The notes beneath the pieces were generated by a model. That model had not been told where the DNA came from, searched no databases, and worked only from the letters and a program-made list of their open reading frames with translations. This document shows, in pieces, positions 17,216 through 26,206 of a stretch of 64,000 bases of DNA; position 1 is the first letter of the stretch; the number at the start of each line of letters is the position of its first letter. Origin of the DNA: Nocardioides massiliensis (GTDB lineage Bacteria > Actinomycetota > Actinomycetes > Propionibacteriales > Nocardioidaceae). The DNA is taken from positions 1,488,001-1,552,000 of the forward strand of contig NZ_JAUSQM010000001.1 of assembly GCF_030811215.1 (NCBI RefSeq), written 5' to 3'. A program made the position numbers and the translations under genes.

Positions 17216-18454
17216 TCACACCCGCACGTCGACCCCGGTGAGGGGACGCGTGCCGGATCGGATCGACGGAGCGCCCGCGGTCGGGTGCTCCCTGGAATCG
17301 CCGTCCCTGGCGTGCTCCGTGGAGGGCGGAGTGCCACCACGCGTCCGTGCGTGGTGGTGGTCGGGGGTGTCGGCCTCGGCCCGGCCGCGCCCCTGGCCGG
17401 CGTCGTCCGCGGTCGAGCCGCCGGACGCGGTGGGCTCGGGCTGGGCGCTCGAGGGCGATCCGGGCAGCTGCTGCACCACGATCTCGGTCGGACCGCTCAC
17501 GGCTCGCCCGAGCAGACGGTGCAGCTCGGCGCCGTCCGCGCCGAGTGCCGCCTGCGCCTCCGGACCCGCGGCGAGGGTCACCGTGAGGGCCCCGGCGCGC
17601 ACCGTCAGCGTCACCTGCACCTGCCCCAGGGACGCGGGGTGGAGGGTGAGCGAGATCCGGTGGGTGCCGTCGCCGCGCTGCACGACGCGGGCGACTTCGG
17701 CGTCGAGTACCCGCGAGACCTGGTCGGCGACCGAGCCGTTCGTCGCCGGCCCGGCCTCGACCGGAGCCGCACCCGGTGTCGCAGCGGCGTTCAGCGCGGG
17801 GAGCGCGATGCCGGCGGGGGCGGGGGCGGCGGACGTCGGCTCACCGGTCGGCGCCATGCGCGCGGTCGGCACGAAGGGTTGTCCGGTGGCCTGCCCGGTG
17901 GCCTGTGCCATGGCCGGTCCGGCCGTCTGCTCCGTTCCCGGTGCAGCGACGGTTGCAGCGACGGGTGCACCGAGGGATGCGGCACCCGTGGGGCGGATGC
18001 TCGGTGGGTCGGCGGCGATCAGGGCGGTGGGGGCTGCGGTCGTCCCCGGGGACGGCACGGCAGTCGCGGCGAGGGGCGCACCGGGCTCGGGGACCCGGAG
18101 CGGTACGCCGTCGGAGGGCGGGGTGGCGGGCGGGGTCGCGGGCATCCCCTGGGGCGTCGCCATGGGCATCTCGGCGACGGTCGTCACGACCACCGTCGCG
18201 ACCAGGGTCTCCTCCGCGGGCTGCTCGGGGGCCGCCTCCGCCGTCCCCGCGACGGGTGCGGCGGCGGGTGCGGCGGGTGTGGAGGCGGGGCGCGCGGTCA
18301 CCTCGCCCACCAACGTCGCGAGCAGCGCGGCGAACGCGCCGGGGGCGGTCGGGGAGTCGACGTCACCGGACGTCGCACCCGCATGCGCACCCGCTTCGGT
18401 GGGCGGACCTGGAAGCGGTACCACCGGGGAGCCGCCGATCATCGTGCTCCTCAT
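17216..18454 (-). CDS. fliK: Flagellar hook-length control protein FliK
   Basis: FliK is exported as a molecular ruler and triggers the FlhB substrate switch. The 412-residue product is Ala/Thr/Pro-rich and of low complexity for most of its length, as is normal for the ruler part. The conserved C-terminal Flg_hook domain is visible as HRISLTLHPASLGQVQVTLTV (about residue 285) followed by TVTLAAGPEAQAAL. The tail is Asp/His/Arg-rich. The ATG start overlaps the stop of the preceding NlpC/P60-SLT gene (ATGA). Confidence 0.88.
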   Translation of the reverse strand: MRSTMIGGSPVVPLPGPPTEAGAHAGATSGDVDSPTAPGAFAALLATLVGEVTARPASTPAAPAAAPVAGTAEAAPEQPAEETLVATVVVTTVAEMPMATPQGMPATPPATPPSDGVPLRVPEPGAPLAATAVPSPGTTAAPTALIAADPPSIRPTGAASLGAPVAATVAAPGTEQTAGPAMAQATGQATGQPFVPTARMAPTGEPTSAAPAPAGIALPALNAAATPGAAPVEAGPATNGSVADQVSRVLDAEVARVVQRGDGTHRISLTLHPASLGQVQVTLTVRAGALTVTLAAGPEAQAALGADGAELHRLLGRAVSGPTEIVVQQLPGSPSSAQPEPTASGGSTADDAGQGRGRAEADTPDHHHARTRGGTPPSTEHARDGDSREHPTAGAPSIRSGTRPLTGVDVRV

Positions 18455-19422
18455 CGCTGCCCCAGGTCGGTCAGGATCCGCTGCACGTACTGCCGGGTCT
18501 CCGGATACGGCGGGATCCCGTCGTAGCGCAGCACCGCCCCAGGTCCGGCGTTGTAGGCCGCGAGGGCCAGGTCGACGCGGCCGAACTGGCTCTGCAGGTC
18601 CCGCAGCAGACGCGCTGCACCGTCGACGGCCTGGGCTGGGTCGAACGGGTCGCTCACGCCGAGCCCGCGCGCAGTCGCCGGCATGAGCTGCATGAGCCCC
18701 TGGGCGCCGGCCGGGCTGACGGCACCGGGGTCGAAGGCGGACTCCTGCTTGGCCACGGCCGCGAGCAGGGCGGGGTCCACGCCGTACGCCGCTCCGGCCC
18801 GCGCGAACAGGGAGGCGAACGGGGCCGCCGTGGGCGTGGTCGACGATGCGGCGTCCACCGCTGCGGGACCCAGGGTGCCGGCCGCTACGTCGGGCAGGAT
18901 CCGTCGGATCGCCACCGGGGTCGCGGAGACCGCGGTCTCGCGGACGGCCAGACCGGGTCGTGGCGCCTCGATCATCCGGCCGTCGCCGACATAGAGCGCC
19001 ACGTGGTTGACGGGGTGGCCGAAGGCGAGGATGTCGCCGGGGCGGGCGGCGGAGAGGCCGCCCTCGACCGCTCGGCCGGCCTGTGCCTGCTGGTGACTGA
19101 CCCGGGGCAGGTCGTAGCCGAGGTCGTCGTACACCCGCTGGACCAGGGCGCTGCAGTCGAGTCCGGTCGCGGGGTCGGTGCCACCCCAGACGTAGGGCAC
19201 CCCGAGGTACTTCTCGGCGGTGCGGACGACCGCCTGCTCGGCGACGACACCGGCCGCGCCGGCGCCACCGACCGGCGCGCCGGCGCTCGACGCAAGGGCA
19301 GCTGCGCTCATCGCCGCCGCGAACTGCGTGGCGGTCGCGCCGCCGGTGGGGCGCGCGGGGGCGAGCAGGGCGAACTCGCGCTGGAGCTCGCTGATGCGGG
19401 CCTGGACCATGGCGACGCTCAT
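18451..19422 (-). CDS. Bifunctional NlpC/P60 peptidase and lytic transglycosylase of the flagellar operon
   Basis: This 323-residue protein joins two peptidoglycan-cutting domains. Residues about 64-155 are NlpC/P60, with the catalytic Cys90 in GLDCSALV and His140 in NHVALYVG. Residues about 205-315 are a soluble lytic transglycosylase with Glu227 in AKQESAFDP and the GLMQLMPATA and AYNAGPG motifs. No Sec signal peptide is visible; the N-terminus is an amphipathic helix. It is overlapped by fliJ upstream and fliK downstream. The likely job is opening the cell wall for the rod, replacing the muramidase half of FlgJ, possibly after export by the flagellar system itself. Confidence 0.85.
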   Translation of the reverse strand: MSVAMVQARISELQREFALLAPARPTGGATATQFAAAMSAAALASSAGAPVGGAGAAGVVAEQAVVRTAEKYLGVPYVWGGTDPATGLDCSALVQRVYDDLGYDLPRVSHQQAQAGRAVEGGLSAARPGDILAFGHPVNHVALYVGDGRMIEAPRPGLAVRETAVSATPVAIRRILPDVAAGTLGPAAVDAASSTTPTAAPFASLFARAGAAYGVDPALLAAVAKQESAFDPGAVSPAGAQGLMQLMPATARGLGVSDPFDPAQAVDGAARLLRDLQSQFGRVDLALAAYNAGPGAVLRYDGIPPYPETRQYVQRILTDLGQR

Positions 19423-19910
19423 GCCGCACCCCCACTGCTGTGGCGCGAGGAGCGCGCCCGCTCGGTGGCTGCGCGACGACCGCGCAGCCAGCCGCGACCG
19501 GCCACGTCGTCGAGCTCGCGCGCCTCTGCGCGAGCCGCCTCGCGGCGGCGCTCCAGGGCTCGGTTGGCGAGCAGGGTCTCGACCGCCCGCAGGCGGCTGT
19601 GGTCGGCGGCCCACCGGTCGCGGGCCGCACGCGCCACCACCTCGGCAGCCAGCAGCGACGACCGGGACTCGTGCACGCGGCGGTTGAGCGCGTCGACACC
19701 CAGCTGCAGGGCGCGGAAGTCCGCCAACGATCCCCGGGCGACACCGAGGGCCTCGACGCCGGACTCGAGCTGCTCCTCCAGCACGACCAACGCCGAGGTG
19801 GTCTCGCGCACCTGTGCGACAGCCTGCTGCAGACCGATGCGGGAGTCCTGCTCGCGCACGGAGCGGACCCGCGCGACGGCACGCAGGCCGCGGTCGTCGA
19901 GGTGGGTCAT
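19419..19910 (-). CDS. fliJ: Flagellar export protein FliJ
   Basis: FliJ is the coiled-coil stalk of the FliI ATPase. The 163-residue product is almost entirely helical and rich in Arg, Ala and Glu, with the typical heptads in QDSRIGLQQAVAQVRETTSALVVLEEQLESGVEAL. Its sequence is weakly conserved, so the assignment rests on size, coiled coil and the position directly after fliI. Its start overlaps the fliI stop (ATGA). Confidence 0.82.
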   Translation of the reverse strand: MTHLDDRGLRAVARVRSVREQDSRIGLQQAVAQVRETTSALVVLEEQLESGVEALGVARGSLADFRALQLGVDALNRRVHESRSSLLAAEVVARAARDRWAADHSRLRAVETLLANRALERRREAARAEARELDDVAGRGWLRGRRAATERARSSRHSSGGAA

Positions 19911-21292
19911 GCCGCGACCTCCGGGACCGAGCCGACCAGCTCGTGCAGCTGGCGCCAGGTCTCCTCGACCGGCACGGTGTCCTCGACGTCCTGGCGCAGG
20001 AACTGCTCGATCTGGGACATCAGCGCGAGCGCGGTGTCGGCGTCGGCGTCCGTGCCGGCGACGTAGGCGCCGATCTCGACGAGCTCCCGCACGTCGCGGT
20101 GGGCGGCCAGGAGGCGGCGCAACCGTGTGGCGTCGGCACGCTGCTGCGGGGTGGTGACCGCGTTGGTGACGCGGGAGATCGACTCGAGCACGTCGATGCT
20201 CGGGAAGTGTCCCGCAGTGGCGAGCGCACGGGTGAGCACGACGTGACCGTCGAGGATCGAGCGCGCGGTGTCGCCGATCGGGTCCTGCAGGTCGTCGCCC
20301 TCGACGAGGACCGTGTAGAGCCCCGTGATCGAGCCGGTCGCCGCCGGTCCGGCCCGCTCGAGCAGGCGGGGCATGAGGGCGAACACGCTGGGCGGATAGC
20401 CGCGGGTCGCGGGCGGTTCGCCGGCAGACAGGCCGACCTCGCGCTGGGCCATGGCGACGCGCGTGAGGCTGTCCATCATCAGGACGACGTCCTCCCCGGT
20501 GTCGCGGAACCATTCCGCGATCCGGGTCGCGACGAACGCGGCACGCAGGCGCTCGACCGGTGGCGCGTCGGAGGTCGCCACCACGACGACCGAGCGCGCC
20601 AGCCCGTCCGGTCCGAGGTCGTGCTCGATGAACTCCCGCACCTCACGACCGCGCTCGCCGACCAGGGCGATGACCGACACGGCGGCCTCGGTGCCCCGCG
20701 CGACCATCGAGAGCAGCGTGGACTTGCCCACGCCCGAGCCGGCCATGATGCCGAGACGTTGGCCGCGTCCGCAGGGCACGAGGCCGTCGAGGGCGCGCAC
20801 GCCGAGGCCGACCTGGTGGGTGATCCGCGCGCGGTCCAGGGGCGCAGGAGCCTGGTTGTCGATGCCGACGTGGGGCAGATGGTCGAGGGCCGGGCCCCCG
20901 TCGATGGGGCGGCCCAGGCCGTCGAGCACCCGACCGCGCAGCTGCACGCCGACGGGGATCCGTAGCGGCCCGCCGGTGGCGCGCACGGGCATGCCGGTGC
21001 GCAACCCGGCGGTCGCCGTGAGGGGGAGGCACACGAGACCGTCCCGGTCCCCGGCCACCACCTCGGCGAGCGCACCACCCGCCGGCGGCTGGCCCCCGGC
21101 ACCGCCGTACGACGGCAGGACCTCGACCAGGTCGCCCACGCCCGCCTCCACTCCGCGCACCCGCAGCTGCAGGCCGAGCACCTCGCTGACGCGCCCGTGC
21201 GTCACGGGCGCGGCGACGGCCCGCGCGGCGCGCACGCGCTCGACGGCGAGCTGGTCGAGTCCCGGGAGGCGCAAGGAGGCGGCGGTGCTCAT
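19907..21292 (-). CDS. fliI: Flagellum-specific ATPase FliI
   Basis: FliI is the F1-like ATPase that unloads chaperones and prepares export substrates. The 461-residue product has the Walker A loop AGSGVGKST (184-192), the FliI/F1 motif VIALVGERGREVREFIE, and the Walker B region DVVLMMDSLTR. Length is normal. It overlaps fliH and fliJ by four bases each. Confidence 0.96.
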   Translation of the reverse strand: MSTAASLRLPGLDQLAVERVRAARAVAAPVTHGRVSEVLGLQLRVRGVEAGVGDLVEVLPSYGGAGGQPPAGGALAEVVAGDRDGLVCLPLTATAGLRTGMPVRATGGPLRIPVGVQLRGRVLDGLGRPIDGGPALDHLPHVGIDNQAPAPLDRARITHQVGLGVRALDGLVPCGRGQRLGIMAGSGVGKSTLLSMVARGTEAAVSVIALVGERGREVREFIEHDLGPDGLARSVVVVATSDAPPVERLRAAFVATRIAEWFRDTGEDVVLMMDSLTRVAMAQREVGLSAGEPPATRGYPPSVFALMPRLLERAGPAATGSITGLYTVLVEGDDLQDPIGDTARSILDGHVVLTRALATAGHFPSIDVLESISRVTNAVTTPQQRADATRLRRLLAAHRDVRELVEIGAYVAGTDADADTALALMSQIEQFLRQDVEDTVPVEETWRQLHELVGSVPEVAA

Positions 21293-21924
21293 GCCAGGGC
21301 CTCCCGGACGCGGAGCAACGCGGTGCTGAACCGGCCGTCGATGACCTGCTCGTCGGTCTCCAGCACGACCTCGCCGGTGGTGAGCGTCGCGTCGGGGACG
21401 ACCCGGACGGTCGCCGGCAGGTCGGCCGCATCGGTGGCGGCGGCGTCGGCCGATGCCATCCGGACCCGCACGACGGGCTCGGCGGGCAGCAGCTCGAGGG
21501 TTCGTCGTACGGCGTCCGCAGCCCCGACCTCACGGCCGAGCAGCGCCTCGGTGAGCTGGAGCGCGACCTCGACGGCCCGGTCGGCGACCTGGTCGCACAC
21601 GGCGGCGACCGTGTCGTGCAGGCGCGCGGCGGCGGTCTCGAGCGCGGCCAGCGCAGCGCGGTGCTCCGCGTCGCGGCGCGCGTCCAGGGCGGCCCGCTCG
21701 GCGGCGACCTGCTCCGCCAGGTCGGCGGCCTCGGCCTCGGCGTGACGACGGCCCTCGGCCCACCCGACGGCGTACCCCTGGGAGCGCGCAGCGGCGCGCG
21801 CCTCGGCGGCGAGGCCGGTCAACAGCTGCTCGGTGACGGCATCGCCGAGGACGCCGGGGTCGCCGAGCCGGGTCCAGGTGCCCGCGCGGAGATCGGGGAG
21901 GTCCTCAGTCCACGAACTCGTCAT
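21289..21924 (-). CDS. fliH: Flagellar assembly protein FliH
   Basis: FliH is the peripheral stalk-like regulator of FliI. The 211-residue product has a helical, Ala/Glu-rich middle (EGRRHAEAEAADLAEQVAAERAALDARRDAEHRAAL) and a C-terminal domain with EVALQLTEALLGREV. The ATG at 21924 is chosen because it overlaps the fliG end by 20 bases and gives the normal length. An open frame continues upstream inside fliG but is antisense to nothing functional. Confidence 0.85.
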   Translation of the reverse strand: MTSSWTEDLPDLRAGTWTRLGDPGVLGDAVTEQLLTGLAAEARAAARSQGYAVGWAEGRRHAEAEAADLAEQVAAERAALDARRDAEHRAALAALETAAARLHDTVAAVCDQVADRAVEVALQLTEALLGREVGAADAVRRTLELLPAEPVVRVRMASADAAATDAADLPATVRVVPDATLTTGEVVLETDEQVIDGRFSTALLRVREALA

Positions 21925-22927
21925 CGTTGCCCCTCCTGACCACGATCTGTCCCTGCTCCTCGAGCTGGCGGATGGTGCGGATGATCGCCTGCTGGGCCTC
22001 CTCGACCTGACGCAGCCGGACCGGTCCGAGCAGCTCGACCTCCTCGAGCAGGGTCTCGGCGGCGCGCTGGGAGAGGTTGCGCGTGATCTTGTCGCGGACG
22101 GTGTCGGTGACGCCCTTGAGCGCGAGGGTGAGGTCGCTGGTCTCCACCTGACGCAGGACCATCTGCACGGAACGGTCGTCGAGCAGCACGACGTCCTCGA
22201 ACATGAACATCCGGCTGCGGACCTCGTCGGCCAGCTCGGGGTCGAGTGACTCCAGGCCGGCGACGATCTGCCGCTCGGTGGAGCGGTCGGAGCGGTTGAT
22301 GATGTTGACCAGCGGGTCCAGCCCACCGACGCGGGACATCTCCGCAGGCTGCAGCATCGAGGAGAGCTTGCGCTCCAGCGTGCTCTCCACGGCGCGCACG
22401 ATCTCCGGTGAGGTCCGGTCCATCGTCGCGATCCGGTGCGCGACCTCGGCCTGTGTCTCGGGAGGGAGCCCCGACAGCAGGAGGGAGGCCCGGTCCGGGG
22501 TCATGTGCGCCATCACCAGCGCGATCACCTGCGGGTGCTCGTCGATGATGAACGAGCGCAGCTGCGCGGGGTCCGCCCGGTGCAGAAACTGGAACGGCAG
22601 CTGGACCGCCGCCGCCTTGAGCCGGTCGAGGATCTCGGCGGCGCGTTCGGTGCCGAGGGACTGCTCCAGGAGCTGCTGGGCGTAGGCGAGCCCACCCTGG
22701 GAGATGTGCCGACGGGCGATCAGCAGGTCGCGGAACTCGACCATGACGGCGCTCGACTCCTCCGGGTCGACCCGCTCCAGACGGGCGATCTCGGCGGTGA
22801 TCCGTTCGACGTCGTGGTCCTCCAGCTGCGAGAGCAGCGCCGACGCGCGCTCGCGTCCGAGCTGGATCAGCAGGATGGCGGCCTTGCGCACGCCCTCCGT
22901 CGTCGTCGTGGTGAGCAGGTTCGTCAT
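21905..22927 (-). CDS. fliG: Flagellar motor switch protein FliG
   Basis: FliG couples the MS-ring to the stator and generates torque. The 340-residue length is standard. The N-terminal domain begins GVRKAAILLIQLGRERASALLSQLEDHDVERIT, and the EHPQ motif of the middle domain is present in IIDEHPQVIALVMAHM. The C-terminal torque helix carries the charged cluster (DPELADEVRSRMFMFEDVVLLDDRSVQMVLRQV). It overlaps fliF by four bases. Confidence 0.96.
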   Translation of the reverse strand: MTNLLTTTTTEGVRKAAILLIQLGRERASALLSQLEDHDVERITAEIARLERVDPEESSAVMVEFRDLLIARRHISQGGLAYAQQLLEQSLGTERAAEILDRLKAAAVQLPFQFLHRADPAQLRSFIIDEHPQVIALVMAHMTPDRASLLLSGLPPETQAEVAHRIATMDRTSPEIVRAVESTLERKLSSMLQPAEMSRVGGLDPLVNIINRSDRSTERQIVAGLESLDPELADEVRSRMFMFEDVVLLDDRSVQMVLRQVETSDLTLALKGVTDTVRDKITRNLSQRAAETLLEEVELLGPVRLRQVEEAQQAIIRTIRQLEEQGQIVVRRGNDDEFVD

Positions 22928-24531
22928 CCGCCCTTCTCCACCAACCAGCCGCGCAGGAGGGCGGCGACGTCGTCGGGCTGACGCTCGACCAGGTCAGCGA
23001 TCTCGTCGCGGACCTCCTGGCTGAGGTCGTTGTCGGCCTGCTCGAGGGCTGCCAGCGCCGGGCTGGTCTCGACCGCGGTCGCAGCCGAGGCCTGGAGGGC
23101 CGCACGCTCCTCGGCATCGCGGCGCAGCTGCTCGACCATGTAGGTGGTGGCGGTCTCGCGGCGCCGGGCGGCACGTCGGGCCTGGATCACCGCGAGGATC
23201 ACCACGAGTGCGACCAGGACCGCCAGGCCGCCGTTGCGCAGCATCGCCCGGGTCGCAGCGTCGCGCTCTGCCTTCTCGGCCGCGGCGATCTCCGCAGCGG
23301 CGGCCTCCTCCGCGGTGCGGTCGAACGGCACCGCGCTGACCTCGACCGTGTCGCCGCGCTCGTCGTCGATGCCGACGCCGGCGGCGATCAGGTCCTGCAC
23401 CACCTGCGGGTCCGTGCCGTTGAGGGAGCGCGAGTCGAGTGCGACCGCGACGTGCAGCGACCGGACGCTCCCCGGGGCGGCCTCGCGCACCTCCGTGGTG
23501 CGGTCCACCGCACGGTCGGTGGTGGCGTTGCGCTTGGTGTATTCGGTCGTCGCGTCGTCGGCAGCCAGGTCGGAGTCCATCTGCCCGTCCGGCCCGACGA
23601 CACCGGTGCTGCCCGCGTTGGGCGCGACCCCGGAGTACTCCTCGGTCGCGACCGACTCCGACAGCGCCGGTGTGTCGGCGTTGCCGAAGTGGCGGACGGT
23701 CTCGGTGGTCGCCTTGTCGAAGCTGAGATCGGCGGTGACCCCGACAGTGGAGTTGCCGGCTCCGACGACCCGGTCGAGCATCGACTGGACCTGGTGCTTG
23801 ATGCGGTGCTCGAAGTCGCTGACCTGCTGGGTCTGGGTGCTCGCCGCCGCGCCGGCGGAGCCGCCCGGCGCGGCGAGGACCCGTCCGGTGGAGTCGGTGA
23901 CGCTGATGTTGTCGGTCTTGAGGCCGTCGACGGACGACGAGACCAGGTTGATGATCGCCTGCACCTGCTGCGGCTCGAGCGAGGTGCCGGCCCGCGTACC
24001 GACCAGGACCGAGGCGGTCGTCGGGTCCTGCTGGTCGGAGAAGACCTGCTTGGGTGGCATCGCCAGGTGGACCACGGCGCTCTGCACGCCGTCGATCGCC
24101 TGGATCGTCCGGGACAGCTCGCCCTCCATCGCCCGCTTGAAGTCGGTCTGCTCCTTGAACTGCGAGGTCGACAGGTCCTGGTTGTCCAGCAGCGAGTAGC
24201 CGTTGTCCCCACCGGACGGCAGGCCCTTGCCCGAGAGCGCGATCCGGGTGTCATAGACGGAGCCCTGCGGCACCATCACCGTCGTACCGCCGGCGGTGAG
24301 CTCGTAGGGCACGCCCTGCGCGGTGAGCTCGTCGACCACCGCGGAGGCGTCGGCCGGGGCGAGGCCGCTGTAGAGCGGTGCATAGCTGGGCGCTGCGGCC
24401 CACCGGAAGATCATCGCGCCCGCCAGCACCAGAGCGGCGGTGCCGAGGATCGCCACCGTCTTCTGTCCGGTCGTGAACTCCTTGAAGGTCGCGGCGAACC
24501 GTTCCAGGCCCACCGTCATCCGCGACCTCAT
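22924..24531 (-). CDS. fliF: Flagellar MS-ring protein FliF
   Basis: FliF builds the MS-ring on which the whole motor assembles. The 535-residue product has transmembrane helices near 28-46 and 435-455. Between them are the YscJ/FliF ring-building motifs ([29 protein letters not shown] and [16 protein letters not shown]). The C-terminal cytoplasmic FliG-binding tail ends [15 protein letters not shown]. The ATG overlaps the fliE stop; another ATG lies four codons on. Confidence 0.95.
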   Translation of the reverse strand: MRSRMTVGLERFAATFKEFTTGQKTVAILGTAALVLAGAMIFRWAAAPSYAPLYSGLAPADASAVVDELTAQGVPYELTAGGTTVMVPQGSVYDTRIALSGKGLPSGGDNGYSLLDNQDLSTSQFKEQTDFKRAMEGELSRTIQAIDGVQSAVVHLAMPPKQVFSDQQDPTTASVLVGTRAGTSLEPQQVQAIINLVSSSVDGLKTDNISVTDSTGRVLAAPGGSAGAAASTQTQQVSDFEHRIKHQVQSMLDRVVGAGNSTVGVTADLSFDKATTETVRHFGNADTPALSESVATEEYSGVAPNAGSTGVVGPDGQMDSDLAADDATTEYTKRNATTDRAVDRTTEVREAAPGSVRSLHVAVALDSRSLNGTDPQVVQDLIAAGVGIDDERGDTVEVSAVPFDRTAEEAAAAEIAAAEKAERDAATRAMLRNGGLAVLVALVVILAVIQARRAARRRETATTYMVEQLRRDAEERAALQASAATAVETSPALAALEQADNDLSQEVRDEIADLVERQPDDVAALLRGWLVEKGG

Positions 24532-24875
24532 CCGACGTGCATCCGCATGATCTCGTGGAACGCCTCGAGGGCCTTGTTGCGGACCGCGACGGTCAGCTGG
24601 GTGGCGACCTGGGTCTCGGTCGCAGCGATCGTGTAGTCGTGGATATTGGTCAGGTCACCGGTCGCCGCCTGCACCGCCAGCTGGTCCGTGCGGTCCTGCA
24701 GCGACTCGAGGCGGTCGATGTTGTCGAGTACGAGCTCGCCGAACTCCACGCCCGACGCGGCGTCGGCGGCCCCCCTGGCGGTCGTGGTGCCGGTCGTGCC
24801 GATCGGGCCCGCGCCACCGATCCCGAGCTGGGGCGGGACGTACGGCGTGAAGCCCTCGATGCCGGAGACGCTCAT
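24528..24875 (-). CDS. fliE: Flagellar hook-basal body protein FliE
   Basis: FliE joins the MS-ring to the proximal rod. The 115-residue product ends in the conserved helix [32 protein letters not shown]. The ATG at 24875 gives a TGATG junction with flgC; a GTG one codon earlier is also possible. Its place between flgC and fliF is the standard order. Confidence 0.93.
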   Translation of the reverse strand: MSVSGIEGFTPYVPPQLGIGGAGPIGTTGTTTARGAADAASGVEFGELVLDNIDRLESLQDRTDQLAVQAATGDLTNIHDYTIAATETQVATQLTVAVRNKALEAFHEIMRMHVG

Positions 24876-25267
24876 CACTGCCTCCCGATCTGCAGCGCGC
24901 TGGTGTAGACGTCCTGGGCGTTCTTGGTCACCGACACGCTCGCCTGGAAGCCCCGCTGGGCCATGACCAGCTGGCTCATCTGGCTCGGCATGTCGACCTC
25001 CGGCAACCGGACGTTGCCGTCGGCGTCGGCCAGCGGGTGGTCGGGCTGGTGCACGACCCGGCCGTCGGGGTCGGAGGTGACGATCCCGGCAACCTCGACA
25101 CCACCGCCGGGACGCGACCGCGCGACCAGCATCTGCGCCTGGAAGGCGTCCTCTTCGGTGGAGCGGACGGTGTTGACGTTGGCGATGTTGTGGGCGAGCG
25201 CGTCCAGCCAGGTCTGGTGGAACCCCAGGCTGGAGCCGGCGACACCGAGCAGGTGGAAGGCGCTCAT
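24875..25267 (-). CDS. flgC: Flagellar basal-body rod protein FlgC
   Basis: FlgC is a proximal rod subunit. The 130-residue product has the axial-protein N-motif ([26 protein letters not shown]) and C-motif ([40 protein letters not shown]). It joins flgB and fliE through one-base TGATG overlaps, so the three rod/adaptor proteins are translated together. Confidence 0.95.
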   Translation of the reverse strand: MSAFHLLGVAGSSLGFHQTWLDALAHNIANVNTVRSTEEDAFQAQMLVARSRPGGGVEVAGIVTSDPDGRVVHQPDHPLADADGNVRLPEVDMPSQMSQLVMAQRGFQASVSVTKNAQDVYTSALQIGRQ

Positions 25268-25629
25268 CACATGGCCCCAGCGGCGGTCTTGACCAACGTG
25301 AACCGATCGCTCATCGCCCGGGACAGCATCTGGTACTGGAACACCGACTGCATCGCCGCCATCGTCTCCTTGCGGAGGTCGACGTTGTTGCCGTTGGGAC
25401 CGACCGGGGTGTTCGTCGCGGTGGCGGCCGCGCCGGTCGTCGCGCCCGGCTGGAGGGAGCCGTCGGCGATCGCGCCGCGCAGGGCGGACTCGAAGTCGAC
25501 GCTCGTCGCCCGGAAGTGGGGCGTGTCGATGTTGGCGATGTTGTCGGCGATGACGTTCTGCCGCAGCGAGAGCCCGTTCAACGCGTTGTGCAGCGCGGTG
25601 GCGACGGCATCGGAGGCAAGCACGGGCAT
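25267..25629 (-). CDS. flgB: Flagellar basal-body rod protein FlgB
   Basis: FlgB is the most proximal rod subunit. The 120-residue product carries [35 protein letters not shown] at the N-terminus and [21 protein letters not shown] at the C-terminus, both typical. The ATG at 25629 is chosen for FlgB length. It opens the twelve-gene operon that runs to flgE, and the shared inverted repeat lies 138 bp upstream. Confidence 0.94.
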   Translation of the reverse strand: MPVLASDAVATALHNALNGLSLRQNVIADNIANIDTPHFRATSVDFESALRGAIADGSLQPGATTGAAATATNTPVGPNGNNVDLRKETMAAMQSVFQYQMLSRAMSDRFTLVKTAAGAM

Positions 25630-25767
25630 GCACGGACCTTCTTCCTCGTCCTCGTGGTCAGACCACAAGGAACGGCGGTGCCGATCCGTCGGCGAGGTGA
25701 GCGCCTCCTGCGCTCGGTGCTCCCTGTCGGCACCCGGCCGGTCCAGTTGAGGAGGGTCCACCGAACC

Positions 25768-25781
25768 GGGACCAAGGTCCC
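25768..25781. promoter_or_regulatory. Shared flagellar inverted repeat, copy 3 (flgB upstream)
   Basis: GGGACCAAGGTCCC is the exact reverse complement of the 14-mer found upstream of flhA and fliM. It lies 138 bp upstream of the flgB ATG in the 188-bp gap between flgB and the fliS-linked orf. Confidence 0.6.
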
Positions 25782-25817
25782 GTCGAGCTCGTCCGATCGG
25801 TCGAGGACCCGGTCTGG

Positions 25818-26201
25818 CTAGGCCGAGACGTCGACGTAGACCGGGACGTCGGGCGGGGTGTTCTCACGCATCCGGTCGGTGAGCGCCTGGTGCCGCACGG
25901 TCGAGGCGAGCCGTGAGGTGAGGGCGTGCGCGACGGCGAGCTGGCGCTCGTGCAGCAGGCGGGCGCGGGGGAGGAGGTCCTCGGGCAGGGGGACGGCGAT
26001 CGCCGGCGGCGCCCACTCCGCCAGGGGCTGCGGGTCCGCGGAGCGCAGCATCCGCTCGGCCATCCGGACATCCAGCTCGATCCGGTCGAGCTCGGTCTCC
26101 CAGATGAGGTGCCAGCTCGACGGCGCGGTCATTCGCTCGACCCGGCTGTCGGACCTGGTCGCGTCGTCGGAGTGGGAGGACGGCTCGGGAGCGGGCGCCA
26201 T
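25818..26201 (-). CDS. Unknown protein of the fliD-fliS operon, possible FliT-like chaperone
   Basis: The 127-residue product is soluble, with a polar Ser/Asp-rich N-terminus. It then has a mostly helical stretch (SSWHLIWETELDRIELDVRMAERML and LPRARLLHERQLAVAHALTSRLASTVRHQAL). I do not recognise a family by sequence. It begins five bases after the fliS stop, where many bacteria have FliT or another small late-flagellar chaperone, so an export-chaperone role is inferred from position only. An internal ATG (MTAPSSWHL) is an alternative start. Confidence 0.6.
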   Translation of the reverse strand: MAPAPEPSSHSDDATRSDSRVERMTAPSSWHLIWETELDRIELDVRMAERMLRSADPQPLAEWAPPAIAVPLPEDLLPRARLLHERQLAVAHALTSRLASTVRHQALTDRMRENTPPDVPVYVDVSA

Positions 26202-26206
26202 CGGTC

